Origin: Bacteroidota bacterium
Lineage (GTDB): Bacteria > Bacteroidota > Bacteroidia > Chitinophagales > Chitinophagaceae
Assembly: GCA_016706595.1 (NCBI GenBank)
Contig: JADJJH010000007.1
Span: forward strand, 62,001-126,000
Direction: 5' to 3'
Length of the DNA: 64,000 nucleotides
Of this stretch, positions 47,099 to 56,240 are shown piece by piece; position 1 is the stretch's first letter, and the number at the start of each line of letters is the position of its first letter. A model generated the notes under the pieces. It searched no databases, was not told the origin of the DNA, and saw only the letters and a program-made list of their open reading frames with translations. A program made the translations under genes and the position numbers.

Positions 47099-47797
47099 AT
47101 GAAAAAAATCCTTTCTAGAACCTGGTTAATGAGCGCCATGGTTGCCACAGTTTCCACCATTATGTTTTCATCTTGCGACAAAGATGATGTGATTGCTTTG
47201 CCTATCGATACCTCTGGTTTATTAGTAGTGCATGCATCTCCCAATGCCCCAGGTGTTGATTTATTAGTCGATAACGCAAAAGTTAATTCGGCAGCATTAA
47301 CTTTCCCATTGAATACCGGATACTTAAGTATCAATTCAGGAACGCGTAATCTTAAAGTGAATGTGTCGGGTACCTCTACAACAGTAATCAACGCTGATGT
47401 TCCATTTACGAAAAACGTAAATTATTCTTTATTTGCTGTGGATTCGGTTTCGAAAATTTCAACCGTTTTATTACAAGATGACCTCACAACACCAGCAGCA
47501 GGAAAGGCGCATGTAAGGTTTGTTCATCTTTCTCCCGATGCTCCAGCCGTTGATATTGCTTTAGTGGGTGGTGCTGTAGTATTCCCTAATAAAGCATTTA
47601 AAGAATCAACGAGTTTCACACCATTAGACGCAGGTACCTATAACCTTGAAGTACGTTTAACAGGTACGTCAACCGTAGCACTTACTTTACCACCTTTAAC
47701 CTTACAATCAGGTAAAATTTATACTGTTTTTGCAAAAGGATTTGCAGGCGGAACAGGATCACAAGCCCTTGGTGCGGAAGTGATAGCCAATAATTAG
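47099..47797 (+). CDS. DUF4397 domain lipoprotein (232 aa)
   Basis: The start at 47099 (MKKILSRTWLMSAMVATVSTI) is chosen over the in-frame ATG at 47048 because it opens straight into a lipoprotein signal with lipobox MFSSC (Cys26). Two DUF4397 repeats follow: LLVVHASPNAPGVDLLVDN (about 42-60) and HVRFVHLSPDAPAVDIALVG (about 137-156), each with the xxHxSPxAPxVD signature. The family is common in Bacteroidota surface or periplasmic lipoproteins, with no known activity. It is monocistronic, with a terminator right after it. Confidence 0.85.
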   Translation: MKKILSRTWLMSAMVATVSTIMFSSCDKDDVIALPIDTSGLLVVHASPNAPGVDLLVDNAKVNSAALTFPLNTGYLSINSGTRNLKVNVSGTSTTVINADVPFTKNVNYSLFAVDSVSKISTVLLQDDLTTPAAGKAHVRFVHLSPDAPAVDIALVGGAVVFPNKAFKESTSFTPLDAGTYNLEVRLTGTSTVALTLPPLTLQSGKIYTVFAKGFAGGTGSQALGAEVIANN

Positions 47798-47820
47798 TAC
47801 CACTCTAAAAATATCTTCTA

Positions 47821-47858
47821 AGGGTATCCGGATTAAGATTCTGGATACCCTTTTTTTA
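47821..47858 (+). terminator. Rho-independent terminator after the DUF4397 gene
   Basis: AGGGTATCC at 47821-47829 pairs with GGATACCC at 47843-47850, followed by seven T. Confidence 0.85.
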
Positions 47859-48139
47859 TCTATCAAAACAAGACCTTTTCATAACGCTAACTAGGGCTTT
47901 CTCATAAACGCTATATAAGTTTTGACTTCGGTAAAGTTGAATGTGAAATATGGTTTAAAAAAGTTTCTCTTTGTTTTGAAATGAGCCTAAATAACAATTG
48001 CTGGCTACCATTTATTAGTACAATTCAATGGGCAAAACGCGAATAGACAGCGTTAAAAAAAATTTCATCCAATATTTTGAACGGCAGAGGTTTATTGAAA
48101 CCAACCATGCAATTATTATTTAAAACCAATCTTGATATT

Positions 48140-48147
48140 TATATTTG
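48140..48147 (+). promoter_or_regulatory. Putative -7 box of the collagen-like gene
   Basis: TATATTTG is a perfect TAnnTTTG match 59 bases before the chosen ATG at 48207. The 282-base stretch before it (47859-48139) shows no gene. Confidence 0.4.
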
Positions 48148-48206
48148 TCAGAGTCAATCATTTTTCAATTTCTGAATTTTTTTCAAACTGGCTAACCACC
48201 AATTAT

Positions 48207-49940
48207 ATGAAACACATCTTACTCATTTGCCTTATTTTCATAAGTTTATTTTATGTAACTGAAAGTCGTGCGCAAACACCGCAATCAATACCATATCAAG
48301 CAGTAGCGCGTAATACAAGTGGTAATATTATTGCAAATCAAAATATTAGTTTACGATTTAGTATACACAATGCCGTTGCAAGTGGAACCGTTGTGTATCA
48401 AGAAACACAAACAGCTATTACTAATACCCTAGGCTTATTTAATGTAAATGTTGGGCAAGGCACACCGTTAATAGGAACATTTTCAACAATCAATTGGGGC
48501 GCAGGAAGTAAGTTCATTCAAATTGAATTAGATGCAACCGGAGGAAGCACCTATACCAATATGGGAACAACTCAGCTCATGAGTGTACCTTATGCATTAT
48601 ATGCTGAAAATGCCAATGTGCCCGGAGTGCCTGGAGCACAGGGTCCGGCTGGTCCTCAGGGCATTCAAGGATTGCCGGGAGCAACTGGAGCACAGGGTCC
48701 TATAGGATTAACCGGAGCGACTGGTATTCAAGGATTGCCGGGGGCAACTGGAGCGCAGGGTCCGATAGGATTAACCGGTCCGGCGGGTCCTCAAGGTATT
48801 CAAGGATTGCCGGGGGCAACTGGAGCACAGGGTCCGATAGGATTAACTGGTCCGGCGGGTCCTCAAGGTATTCAAGGATTGCCGGGAGCAACTGGAGCGC
48901 AGGGTCCGATAGGATTAACTGGCCCAGCGGGTCCTCAAGGTATTCAGGGATTGCAAGGTGAGCCAGGTGCGAATGGGATTGACGGAATTAATGGCTTGGA
49001 TGGAATAAATGGTATCGATGGCGCAATAGGACCAGCAGGTCCTCCAGGTCCGGCCGGTAGTTTGGCTGCAGGAACTACACTTGGAGAAATGCTTTATTGG
49101 GATGGATTAAACTGGGTGGCTGTTGCCCCGGGAGCTACCAACCAGACCTTGACTTTTTGTAATGGGGTGCCAATATGGGGCCCTTGCCCTACACAGCCAA
49201 CCTTACCAACCGTGATCACTAATCCTCCTGTCCTAGTAGGTCTTAATGTAATAGAAAATGGGGGGACTGTCACGAATGATGGTGGTTCTGCAGTGAGTGA
49301 AAAGGGGATATGTTGGAGCACGGCTCCGAATCCTACTAATGGTATTGGTTCATTGCATATAGCCAGTGGTGGGGGTGTTGGAAATTTTCTGAGTTCGATA
49401 TACGGAGCCAATCCCAGTACAAATTATTACATCCGAGCCTATGCAGTATCAAACCTGGGTGTGGCCTATGGTGCAGAATATATGATAACAACACCTGCTG
49501 CACCTTTTGCGATAGGGGATTTTTATCAAGGTGGATATATTGCCTACATCGATCCAAGTGGATTACACGGACTCATTGTCTCTCCGAACGACCTAGGTAA
49601 TGCTACATGGGATAACGGCAGCAATATTGTAACTAGCGCAACTGGCTCGGCCATCGGCACAGGTGAAACCAACACTACCTATATTGTATTTAATACCGGT
49701 AATGGAAATTACGCAGCTAAAATGTGTTACGATTTGGTTTTAAATGGATATAGCGATTGGTATTTACCAAGTATAGGTGAATTAAATGCTATCACTAATT
49801 ATATCGGTGGAGTTGGATACATTTACTGGAGTTCAACTGAATTTGACGCGCAGTATGCAAAAATGAGAAGTTACTGGGGCGGTATTTCAGATCAATTGAA
49901 GAGTAATGTTTACACTGTTAGAGCGGTTCGGTCTTTTTAA
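48207..49940 (+). CDS. Secreted collagen-like protein with DUF1566 C-terminal domain (577 aa)
   Basis: The start at 48207 gives a clean signal peptide (MKHILLICLIFISLFYVTESRAQ); the longer frame from 48132 adds an unlikely N-terminus. An N-terminal domain (about residues 24-137: QSIPYQAVARNTSGNIIANQNISLRFSI-type) of a kind common in Bacteroidota is followed by about 150 residues of Gly-X-Y collagen-like repeats. Then come a short FN3-like domain (about 330-430) and a C-terminal DUF1566/Lcl-like domain (about 432-577) with the diagnostic GYSDWYLPSIGEL and YWSST.. and VRAVRSF. Such proteins are exported. The collagen rod probably spaces the C-terminal domain from the surface. There is no canonical T9SS tail. 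Confidence 0.85.
   Translation: MKHILLICLIFISLFYVTESRAQTPQSIPYQAVARNTSGNIIANQNISLRFSIHNAVASGTVVYQETQTAITNTLGLFNVNVGQGTPLIGTFSTINWGAGSKFIQIELDATGGSTYTNMGTTQLMSVPYALYAENANVPGVPGAQGPAGPQGIQGLPGATGAQGPIGLTGATGIQGLPGATGAQGPIGLTGPAGPQGIQGLPGATGAQGPIGLTGPAGPQGIQGLPGATGAQGPIGLTGPAGPQGIQGLQGEPGANGIDGINGLDGINGIDGAIGPAGPPGPAGSLAAGTTLGEMLYWDGLNWVAVAPGATNQTLTFCNGVPIWGPCPTQPTLPTVITNPPVLVGLNVIENGGTVTNDGGSAVSEKGICWSTAPNPTNGIGSLHIASGGGVGNFLSSIYGANPSTNYYIRAYAVSNLGVAYGAEYMITTPAAPFAIGDFYQGGYIAYIDPSGLHGLIVSPNDLGNATWDNGSNIVTSATGSAIGTGETNTTYIVFNTGNGNYAAKMCYDLVLNGYSDWYLPSIGELNAITNYIGGVGYIYWSSTEFDAQYAKMRSYWGGISDQLKSNVYTVRAVRSF
48618..49063 (+). repeat. Tandem DNA repeat encoding Gly-X-Y collagen-like units
   Basis: About four and a half near-identical 54-72-bp units encode GPQGIQGLPGATGAQGPIGL with TGPA or TGAT joints, ending in a diverged GEPGANGIDGINGLDG stretch. 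It is more GC-rich than its surroundings. The high unit identity makes copy-number change by slippage or recombination likely. Confidence 0.85.
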
Positions 49941-50294
49941 AGTGAGTTGTCAGCTTTCCGCTTTACAAATTCTGAAACCAAAACCAATATCTTACTTTAT
50001 GAGTCCATTATTCCAACATGAGTAAAATGGTAAAGCGGTTCTCTTTTGGCACTATTGCCTTCAATGGGCTGAAGATGTTTTGATTCTCTCTATCTAATTC
50101 GGTGCAAGTTGTCGGTTAAAAGATGGGTGGTGTTCGCTCAACATCTATCTCAGATAGAAAAGTGAAATCACTCGGAGTATACTGCGTTAGCGATAGCGAA
50201 AAGCTCCCGACACTTCAGCCGGGACAGGCCAAGGACTTGCAGCAGCGCGCCCGAACGCCCAATGTATCCCTCTTTTCGAGTTTCGCTTTCTGCA
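49941..50294. other. Intergenic region with dispersed-repeat-like text
   Basis: There is no supported gene. From about 50180 the sequence (GCGTTAGCGATAGCGAAAAG, then CCCGACACTTCAGCCGGGAC) is GC-rich and carries an imperfect CCCG..CGGG palindrome, like intergenic repeats of other Bacteroidota. The open frame at 50123-50317 runs through it and into the tRNA fragment, so I do not treat it as coding. This is the chromosomal flank of the integration hotspot. Confidence 0.4.
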
Positions 50295-50297
50295 TCG

Positions 50298-50410
50298 TGA
50301 TTCCGCTGGGATTATGACTATTTATTTTTAAATTGATTATCAATGCATTATAAAATCTAAATTCAATAAAAGTCGATTATTGTTTTACAGTACATTTTTT
50401 TTATGAAGAA
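50298..50410 (+). repeat. Attachment-site repeat plus integrase leader, copy 1
   Basis: TGATTCCGCTGGGA (50298-50311) repeats the tRNA-Lys 3' end. The following ~100 bases, up to ATGAAGAA at 50403-50410, match 53614-53712 with few differences (shared AAATTGATTATCAATG, AATTCAATAAAAGTCGA, ATTGTTTTACA). The match stops within the first codons of the integrase. Confidence 0.75.
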
Positions 50411-50941
50411 TGGTATGGAGCAAAGCGTCGTCGGATACCATAGGACTTGAGAAATTTTATAACGAACATAAAACGAAATACATATGGCAGCCTGCAATGA
50501 AAGCAGATATTTATAAATGCACCGATGAAAGTTATGCGAAGGAATTGGTAAAAGCTTTATAAAAATCCCGATAATAAAACAACAGAAGAAATTGTAAAGG
50601 CGGCTAATGGCGATGGCGCACAAAACAAAGTAACGGTTGAAAGCGGCAAGTTTGAAATGACAAGATTTCCAAAGGATATGAAATTTCAAGCTGGAAAATA
50701 TGCGCAATATTATAAAAATGAAGATGGAACTTATACCTTGTTGAATATGCAAGAAGTATTTGAAACACCAACTCAAAAAACATGAAGTTAAGGACGCGTT
50801 TATGTAATTTCTGAATACCAAGTGTACTTAGAAAAAGAATGGATTAATTTACTTGAGCGAAGTTACCCTGTAAAGCTTAATAAGACTTTATTAAAAGCCA
50901 TGGTGGAGAATATCCGTCATCCTTTCGATAAACCGAAGTAG
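50411..50941 (+). pseudogene. C-terminal remnant of a PpiC/SurA-type peptidyl-prolyl isomerase
   Basis: Reading across frames gives EKFYNEHKTKYIWQPAMKAD, then a stretch with KVTVESGKFEMTRFPKDMKF and EDGTYTLLNMQEVFE, and finally SEYQVYLEKEWINLLERSYP and a stop at 50939-50941. This is the typical tail of large parvulin-type periplasmic isomerases of Bacteroidota, which fold outer-membrane proteins. The 5' part is missing, replaced at 50410 by the integrase leader, and at least three frameshifts break the rest. It is a pseudogene in this form. Confidence 0.65.
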
Positions 50942-51052
50942 TGAATTAATCTGGCTTAATTCATATATTTCTTTAGAACAAATAGGAATTTTGATTAATG
51001 AATGCTGTTAGTGTTAATCGAGAAAAATATTGCGTATAGTATTTGTATCTTT

Positions 51053-53149
51053 TTATTTTACTATCAACTTATTTCTTACATGAACTTGTGATTTAGTTTG
51101 AATTGTATAGGTATACAGCCCTTTCGAAATTTTACTTAAGTCAATTGTATGTTCATTTTGCATCTCTGAAAGCTTCCGAACCAATATTAATTGTCCAAGT
51201 GTGTTATATAAGCTGAATGTAATTGCTTGACCTTGGGTGACAATATTTAGATTTCCATCGGTTGGGTTAGGAAAAATAGAAATGTTGTTATCATAAATAT
51301 TATCAACTCCCAAAACGGTAAAGGAATAGCAGCTTGAGGTGTCTTTACAAGGGATATTACTAATCACCACAGCATAGGAACCATTTGAACTTGGAGTAAA
51401 AGATTGATTCGTTTCACCTGCCAAAGGCATAAAACCATTTATACAATCCACCCATTGATAAGTGACACCTGTTGCATTAGCAGATAAGGTATTACCTGTT
51501 TTAGTAATGCTGGTATCAATAGGTATTGTAGTAATCGTCAAATTTAATGTTACCACAGAGTCGCACCCCCCAAAACTTATCAAGGTATCCATGGCTGTAA
51601 AATTGCTCGACGTGTAGGTATTACCATCTATCCAAGTGATAGGAGTACATGAATTAATAACATCGTTTGTAGCACTATTTACGCATTGTTCTATTTTTAA
51701 AACAAAGGCATCCCAATCTCCTTGGGCCATCACATTATATATGCCTGCATTAAAATCAAAATCTGTATTATCGTAAAAATCCCCTACAACATAAATTTTA
51801 CCTTGCTTATTTAACAAAATTCCATTTACAGAAGCGGCAGCGGGTTCGTCACTAATGTTTTTTGCCCAGTTCAAGTTACCAGTACTATTCAATTGCATAA
51901 TATAACCACGTGAATTTGCGACTTGACTTGGGTCGCCCAAGTAAAAAATACCTGGACCCGGATCAAAATCTTCATAACCTTTAAAAGCTCCACAAAGAGA
52001 AACATTACTTTGGTTGTCGACAGCAATTCCTAATACTAGTTCGTATTCCGGAGGAATGCCAGAGAAGCCACCCATATGTTTAGCCCAAATAAAATTTGCG
52101 TTTGAATCAATCTTTAAAATATATGAAGCCGTTTTAGGTGTCGTAATATTGTAAGAAGCTGAGCTAAAATCAAAATCAACATTACCAAAGAACATCCCTC
52201 CTAAATAATAATTACCAACAGAATCATAAGACAGAACTGAAATACCTACAGTATTGCCTACTTTATTATGAAACTGTTTGGCCCAAACATAATTTCCATT
52301 TGCATCAAGTTTTAGAATAAACAAATTGTATTGGAGCACGTCTGCAGTATCAATCAGATATTGTGTGCCAGGCCCCGGGTCAACATCAATCGTGTCTTTA
52401 TATGATGCATTCATTAATAGATTATCGTTTTTATCAAACATAAGATCATTTACCTGAACAGAATTAGCCTGAGGACCTTCTAATGTTTTAACCCAATTGA
52501 AATTTCCCGCAGCATTTAATTGTAGAATATAAATATCAACCATGGGGGCAGTTTTATTTACCACCCCTGGACCAGGGTCAAAATCTACCGTGTTCAAAAA
52601 ATTTCCTGCTATGGTTATATCATTGGTTGAATTAATTGACAGACCTCGTGATACATCGTTTCCCGGCCCTCCCAATGTTTTTGTCCATAGGTAGTTGCAC
52701 ATATTATCTAGCTTTAAAATATAAATATCCGTGGCGCCATTTGATATTTTTATATCAACATTGGCACTTGGATCAAAATCCAGGTTACCAACAAAGCGGC
52801 CGGTTACTACTATATTATCCATTTTATCAATCTTCGCTTTTTCAAAAACTTCATTGGGTAAAGCCCCAAATGTGCGTACCCAAAGGAAGTTTCCTGCACT
52901 ATTTAATTTAAGAATATAGATATCGCTGCCCCCATTCGAGATCTTGTTCACTACACCGGGTCCGGGATCAAAATCTACTGTACCCATAAAGTTGCCTACC
53001 ACAAAGAGGTTGCCTTCCGAATCATTTTGAATGGTTTTGGCAGTTTCGGTTGAGAGACCGCCGTATGTTTTAACCCAATCTAAGTTTGCCATTTGAGCTT
53101 GGCAAGTGGTTATGATAAAACTAAAAAGAAGGACTAAGATATATTTCAC
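51053..53149 (-). CDS. T9SS-secreted SBBP-repeat-like beta-propeller protein (698 aa)
   Basis: A signal peptide (MKYILVLLFSFIITTCQAQ) is followed by about eight repeats of the SBBP-like form W.KT.GG...D...SI..D..GN..V.G.F.GTVDFDPGPG...DIYILKLNS.GNF.W (about residues 20-475), probably a beta-propeller. The FDFDPGPG-type acidic turns may bind calcium. An Ig-like domain (about 515-600) precedes a canonical T9SS type A sorting domain (about 620-698: SIFPNPTDGNLNI...ISKGLYTYTIQ). It should therefore be exported by the T9SS and anchored or released. It lies inside the tRNA-Lys hotspot, so it may be acquired cargo, although its base composition is like the host's. Confidence 0.88.
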   Translation of the reverse strand: MKYILVLLFSFIITTCQAQMANLDWVKTYGGLSTETAKTIQNDSEGNLFVVGNFMGTVDFDPGPGVVNKISNGGSDIYILKLNSAGNFLWVRTFGALPNEVFEKAKIDKMDNIVVTGRFVGNLDFDPSANVDIKISNGATDIYILKLDNMCNYLWTKTLGGPGNDVSRGLSINSTNDITIAGNFLNTVDFDPGPGVVNKTAPMVDIYILQLNAAGNFNWVKTLEGPQANSVQVNDLMFDKNDNLLMNASYKDTIDVDPGPGTQYLIDTADVLQYNLFILKLDANGNYVWAKQFHNKVGNTVGISVLSYDSVGNYYLGGMFFGNVDFDFSSASYNITTPKTASYILKIDSNANFIWAKHMGGFSGIPPEYELVLGIAVDNQSNVSLCGAFKGYEDFDPGPGIFYLGDPSQVANSRGYIMQLNSTGNLNWAKNISDEPAAASVNGILLNKQGKIYVVGDFYDNTDFDFNAGIYNVMAQGDWDAFVLKIEQCVNSATNDVINSCTPITWIDGNTYTSSNFTAMDTLISFGGCDSVVTLNLTITTIPIDTSITKTGNTLSANATGVTYQWVDCINGFMPLAGETNQSFTPSSNGSYAVVISNIPCKDTSSCYSFTVLGVDNIYDNNISIFPNPTDGNLNIVTQGQAITFSLYNTLGQLILVRKLSEMQNEHTIDLSKISKGLYTYTIQTKSQVHVRNKLIVK

Positions 53150-53420
53150 AGGTTATGAATTTAATAGTGCATCAAAACTGATTTCAGCTTAAAAGTAAGG
53201 TGTTTTTAAGAAAATAAGTATCTATTATCAAAATAAGGTATTCAGCATTTCATTTTTTAACGTGAGTTGCTTTACTAAACAACACCTTACCTTAGGTTGA
53301 ATTTGTTCTATGCAATGTCTTAGGTCAGATAAAAACACAAAGTGATTCTAATTTTTACCTTCCCTTTTCACTACAATTCCAAAAGCAAATAATGAAGAGA
53401 TTAGGGGGGCGTAAAAAGCA

Positions 53421-53455
53421 AAAACCCTCAAAAGCATATCTCTTGAGGGTTTTTG
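53421..53455. terminator. Orphan terminator hairpin inside the hotspot
   Basis: AAAACCCTCAA (53421-53431) and TTGAGGGTTTTT (53443-53454) form a strong hairpin with A and T tracts on either side. No intact gene ends just before it on either strand, so it probably marks the end of a deleted gene. The rest of 53150-53478 shows no gene and includes the promoter region of the 53149 gene. Confidence 0.6.
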
Positions 53456-53477
53456 AAGATTTTGGCCTTTGCCTATG

Positions 53478-53599
53478 TGATTCCGCTGTGACTTCCCGAT
53501 ATTCTGCTTTGCTCCAATCGGGATAAACTTCTCGTCCAAGCTAATTGGCTTACGCCCATAAAAAAATCCCAGCTAAAGCTAGGACTTTTAATCACTTCA
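53478..53599. repeat. tRNA-Lys 3'-end copy 2 with tRNA-downstream flank
   Basis: TGATTCCGCTGTGACT (53478-53493) differs from the tRNA end by one base. The next ~110 bases (GACTTCCCG..., GGATAAACTTCTC, CCCATAAAAA, GCTAGGA) are homologous to 56813-56896, the flank directly downstream of the real tRNA gene. This includes a terminator-like CCTAGC..GCTGGGATTTTTTT on the minus strand. Confidence 0.65.
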
Positions 53600-53712
53600 T
53601 GATTCCGCTGGGATTATGACTTTTTATTTTTAAATTGATTATCAATGTATTATGAAATATAAATTCAATAAAAGTCGAATATTGTTTTACACAACATTTG
53701 ATTTATGAAGAA
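53600..53712 (+). repeat. Attachment-site repeat plus integrase leader, copy 2
   Basis: TGATTCCGCTGGGA (53600-53613) repeats the tRNA-Lys 3' end exactly, then ~100 bases match the 50298 copy up to the integrase start ATGAAGAA at 53705. Confidence 0.75.
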
Positions 53713-54043
53713 CAAAACTACAATCATACCCTGTTTAAGGAAGAATTATTCAAGTGACAAAGAAGGTATAATAAATATAAGAGTGACAGAAGACAGAAAG
53801 TCAAAGTATATCTCACTTAAAATCAATATAAAGGAAAGTAACTGGAACTTTAAGAAGTGCGGAGTGAAAGAAAAACATAAAGAATCAGAATTATTTAACT
53901 CGGCAATCGAAAATATGATAATTGAATTGAAAAAGACCTGCTCTCAAACAGATTCTATTCAAAGTGTGAAGGCTTACTTGCTGTTCTCAACAAAATACAT
54001 ATCAATCTGCCCTTTCCCCTTGGCGTCTATTTTTCCACGATAA
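53705..54043 (+). pseudogene. Truncated tyrosine integrase, N-terminal arm-binding part
   Basis: Residues 1-85 (KNKTTIIPCLRKNYSSDKEG, INIRVTEDRKSKYISL, NIKESNWNFKKCGVKEKHKE) match the arm-type DNA-binding domain that starts Bacteroidota integrases. The homology stops near 53970, where the frame runs into the reversed end of the cyclase gene. The catalytic domain (R-K-H-R-H-Y residues) is absent. The stop at 54041-54043 is accidental. The gene follows an attachment-site copy, the usual place for an integrase. Confidence 0.65.
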
Positions 54044-56079
54044 GCGCAATGGAAATGATCCTTCACCAGTTCATAGGTGCTGCTGCTGATATTCACTTTC
54101 CCTGCTTCGCCACTCGATTCCATACGCGATGCAATATTCACTGTATCGCCCCAGATATCATATGCGAATTTTTTAACACCGACAATGCCGGCCACAACAG
54201 ACCCGGTGTGGATGCCGATTCGGATTTCGAAGAATACTTTCCCCTCTGCCTGTCGTCGTAATTTTTGGTCGAGCATAAATTGCTGAATATCGAACGCTGC
54301 CCTAACCACATCAATGGGGTGAGTTTGATTCGGGGTTGGAATGCCCCCTGCAGCCATATAGGAATCGCCGATTGTTTTTATTTTTTCTACCCCATGTTTC
54401 TGCATGATATGATCGAACGCCGAAAAACATTCATTGATCTCTTCTACCAGGGCAACAGGCGACAGCTTTTCGGATAAGTGGGTAAAGTCTTTGATATCTG
54501 TAAATAATACGGTGACCTTGTCGATCATTTTGGTAGCTGCACTTCCTTTGGTCTTAAGTTCTTCAGCAACTTCTGATGGGAGAATATTCAGCAGGAGTTC
54601 ATCACTACGCTCCTTTTCTCGTTTCACCTTATTTCGCTGCCTGTAGACCACAACGAAAAAAAACGATAACAAGACCAACCCGGCTGCAATCGAATTACGG
54701 ATGTTTCGCTGTTGTAGGTCTTTCTTTTCCTGTTTCGCTTTCAATGCCGATTCCTTTTTATCAAAATCGGACTGCATTTGTAATTGAAGGATCTTCTCTT
54801 TGTTTTCATTGTTGTATAAGGAATCGTAGTATTTTTTATACAGTTTATACTGATCCAGGGCCACTTTATGATTTCCAATCCCTGAATACAGGTCAGCAAG
54901 ATTTAAATGAATCCATTTTAGCAGGTCAAGATTATTGGAATCAACCACGGCCAGGGCTTTCATTGCGAAGGACAATCCTTTTTGATAGGCTTTGAGTTTG
55001 TGGTACACCATACCCGTGTTAGCGGCTGCAACCGACATCATGTAGGCATCCTTGTGCTCAAAATGATGATAGGCCATGGTGTCATATTTTAAGGCATCCG
55101 CATACTTCCCAATCGTGTAATAGGCGTCACCTAAATTGAGATAAGCTTGGTAAACCATACTTTCATCATGCAATTCCTGTGCTTGTTTGATCACGTCCTG
55201 GTATAGCGATATCGATTGTTCATATTGCTTCATCCCTGTGTAACTGCCGGCCTGCATCATCATGATACTGATTCCGAGTTTTACATCATGATTCTTACGT
55301 GCAATTTGTAAGGCCTGTTGATAGTATTCGACGGCCATTTGATGCTTTAATAAGGCTTCGTAAACATTGCCGATTTGCATTAAATTTCTTGACAAATAAA
55401 GTTGATTACCTCCGGGTCGTTCATTGATTTGTTTTGCTTTCAAGTAATAGTCAATGGCAACGACAGGTTGCTGTGCAATTTCATAATGTAAACCGATATT
55501 GTGGTAAGCGGCTGCTGCAGCATCCATAAGTTGATGCGCCAACGCAATCTGAAGTGACTCCTTGTGATAGGCCAGGCCCTGATCGGTATACCCTTCTGCG
55601 AATGCTAAGTTGGTCAGCGAACGACAGATACCCGGGTAATCTTTTATCTTCTTTCGGATCTCCAGTGCTTTCCTGCAATACGGTTTGCCGGTTTCGACAC
55701 TGTCGGATTGGATATAATAATAACCGATGGTATTATAGCCTATAGCAATACCTTTTTCATAGTCAATGGCTTGCGAAAGTTGAAGGGCTTTTCGGCCATA
55801 CCATAACATCTTGTCATTATCAACATTGCTATACAACCTGATGAGTTCACCATAAAGCTGCACGATGGACGTGTCTATTTTAAAAGAAGCTTCAGGTTTT
55901 TTGGCCTGTTGTTTTTGCAGAGACAATCGACCAATCACTGTTTCAAGCGAATCGACAATACGTTTATCCTGTGCGTTTACAACCCGGCAACTCATGATGA
56001 TGATTGCAGTAAGGAGCATCATGTGTAAGCGCCAACCCGGCCGTAATCTATTCGATTTATTGCGATACATTCGAGGCAT
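53974..56079 (-). CDS. TPR-domain membrane receptor with class III adenylate cyclase output (701 aa)
   Basis: An N-terminal signal segment (MMLLTAIIIMSCRVVNAQ) precedes a periplasmic TPR array (about residues 60-430: repeated ARKALQLSQAIDYEKGIAIGYN-type units). One transmembrane helix (about 460-480: IAAGLVLLSFFFVVVY) leads to a short coiled coil and a class III cyclase domain (about 500-695). The metal-binding Asp residues are Asp528 (LFTDIKDFT) and Asp572 (IGDSYMA). Lys568 and the WGDTVNIASRM segment indicate ATP as substrate. It should make cAMP in the cytoplasm in response to a periplasmic signal. Starts at 56079, 56070 or Met20 are possible. It is more GC-rich than its neighbours and lies between recombinase fragments, which points to horizontal transfer. 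Confidence 0.88.
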   Translation of the reverse strand: MPRMYRNKSNRLRPGWRLHMMLLTAIIIMSCRVVNAQDKRIVDSLETVIGRLSLQKQQAKKPEASFKIDTSIVQLYGELIRLYSNVDNDKMLWYGRKALQLSQAIDYEKGIAIGYNTIGYYYIQSDSVETGKPYCRKALEIRKKIKDYPGICRSLTNLAFAEGYTDQGLAYHKESLQIALAHQLMDAAAAAYHNIGLHYEIAQQPVVAIDYYLKAKQINERPGGNQLYLSRNLMQIGNVYEALLKHQMAVEYYQQALQIARKNHDVKLGISIMMMQAGSYTGMKQYEQSISLYQDVIKQAQELHDESMVYQAYLNLGDAYYTIGKYADALKYDTMAYHHFEHKDAYMMSVAAANTGMVYHKLKAYQKGLSFAMKALAVVDSNNLDLLKWIHLNLADLYSGIGNHKVALDQYKLYKKYYDSLYNNENKEKILQLQMQSDFDKKESALKAKQEKKDLQQRNIRNSIAAGLVLLSFFFVVVYRQRNKVKREKERSDELLLNILPSEVAEELKTKGSAATKMIDKVTVLFTDIKDFTHLSEKLSPVALVEEINECFSAFDHIMQKHGVEKIKTIGDSYMAAGGIPTPNQTHPIDVVRAAFDIQQFMLDQKLRRQAEGKVFFEIRIGIHTGSVVAGIVGVKKFAYDIWGDTVNIASRMESSGEAGKVNISSSTYELVKDHFHCAYRGKIDAKGKGQIDMYFVENSK

Positions 56080-56240
56080 AAAGGTAGTAGCTTGGTTGGA
56101 ACATGCCGGTGAGATTATTCTGAACTAAAGATAGATTAAATCAGTCAAAAAATACTGAAAACAATCAAGCTTCTGAATGATAATTGTATATCTCTATTCA
56201 TCAAGAACTACAACATAGAGACCTTGAATGATAAATGTGA

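Noticed and set aside
48618..49063. CRISPR-like array
   Set aside because: The repeats are contiguous, in frame and encode Gly-X-Y units; there are no spacers. No CRISPR array is visible anywhere in the window.
50123..50317. Small plus-strand ORF of 64 codons
   Set aside because: It crosses a GC-rich dispersed repeat and ends inside the tRNA-end repeat; the peptide has no recognisable features.
50363..50821. Minus-strand ORF of 152 codons
   Set aside because: It is antisense to a readable isomerase remnant and rich in Cys/Ile/Phe typical of an antisense frame.
53348..53539. Minus-strand ORF of 63 codons
   Set aside because: It runs through a terminator hairpin and the tRNA-end copy, so it is not a gene.
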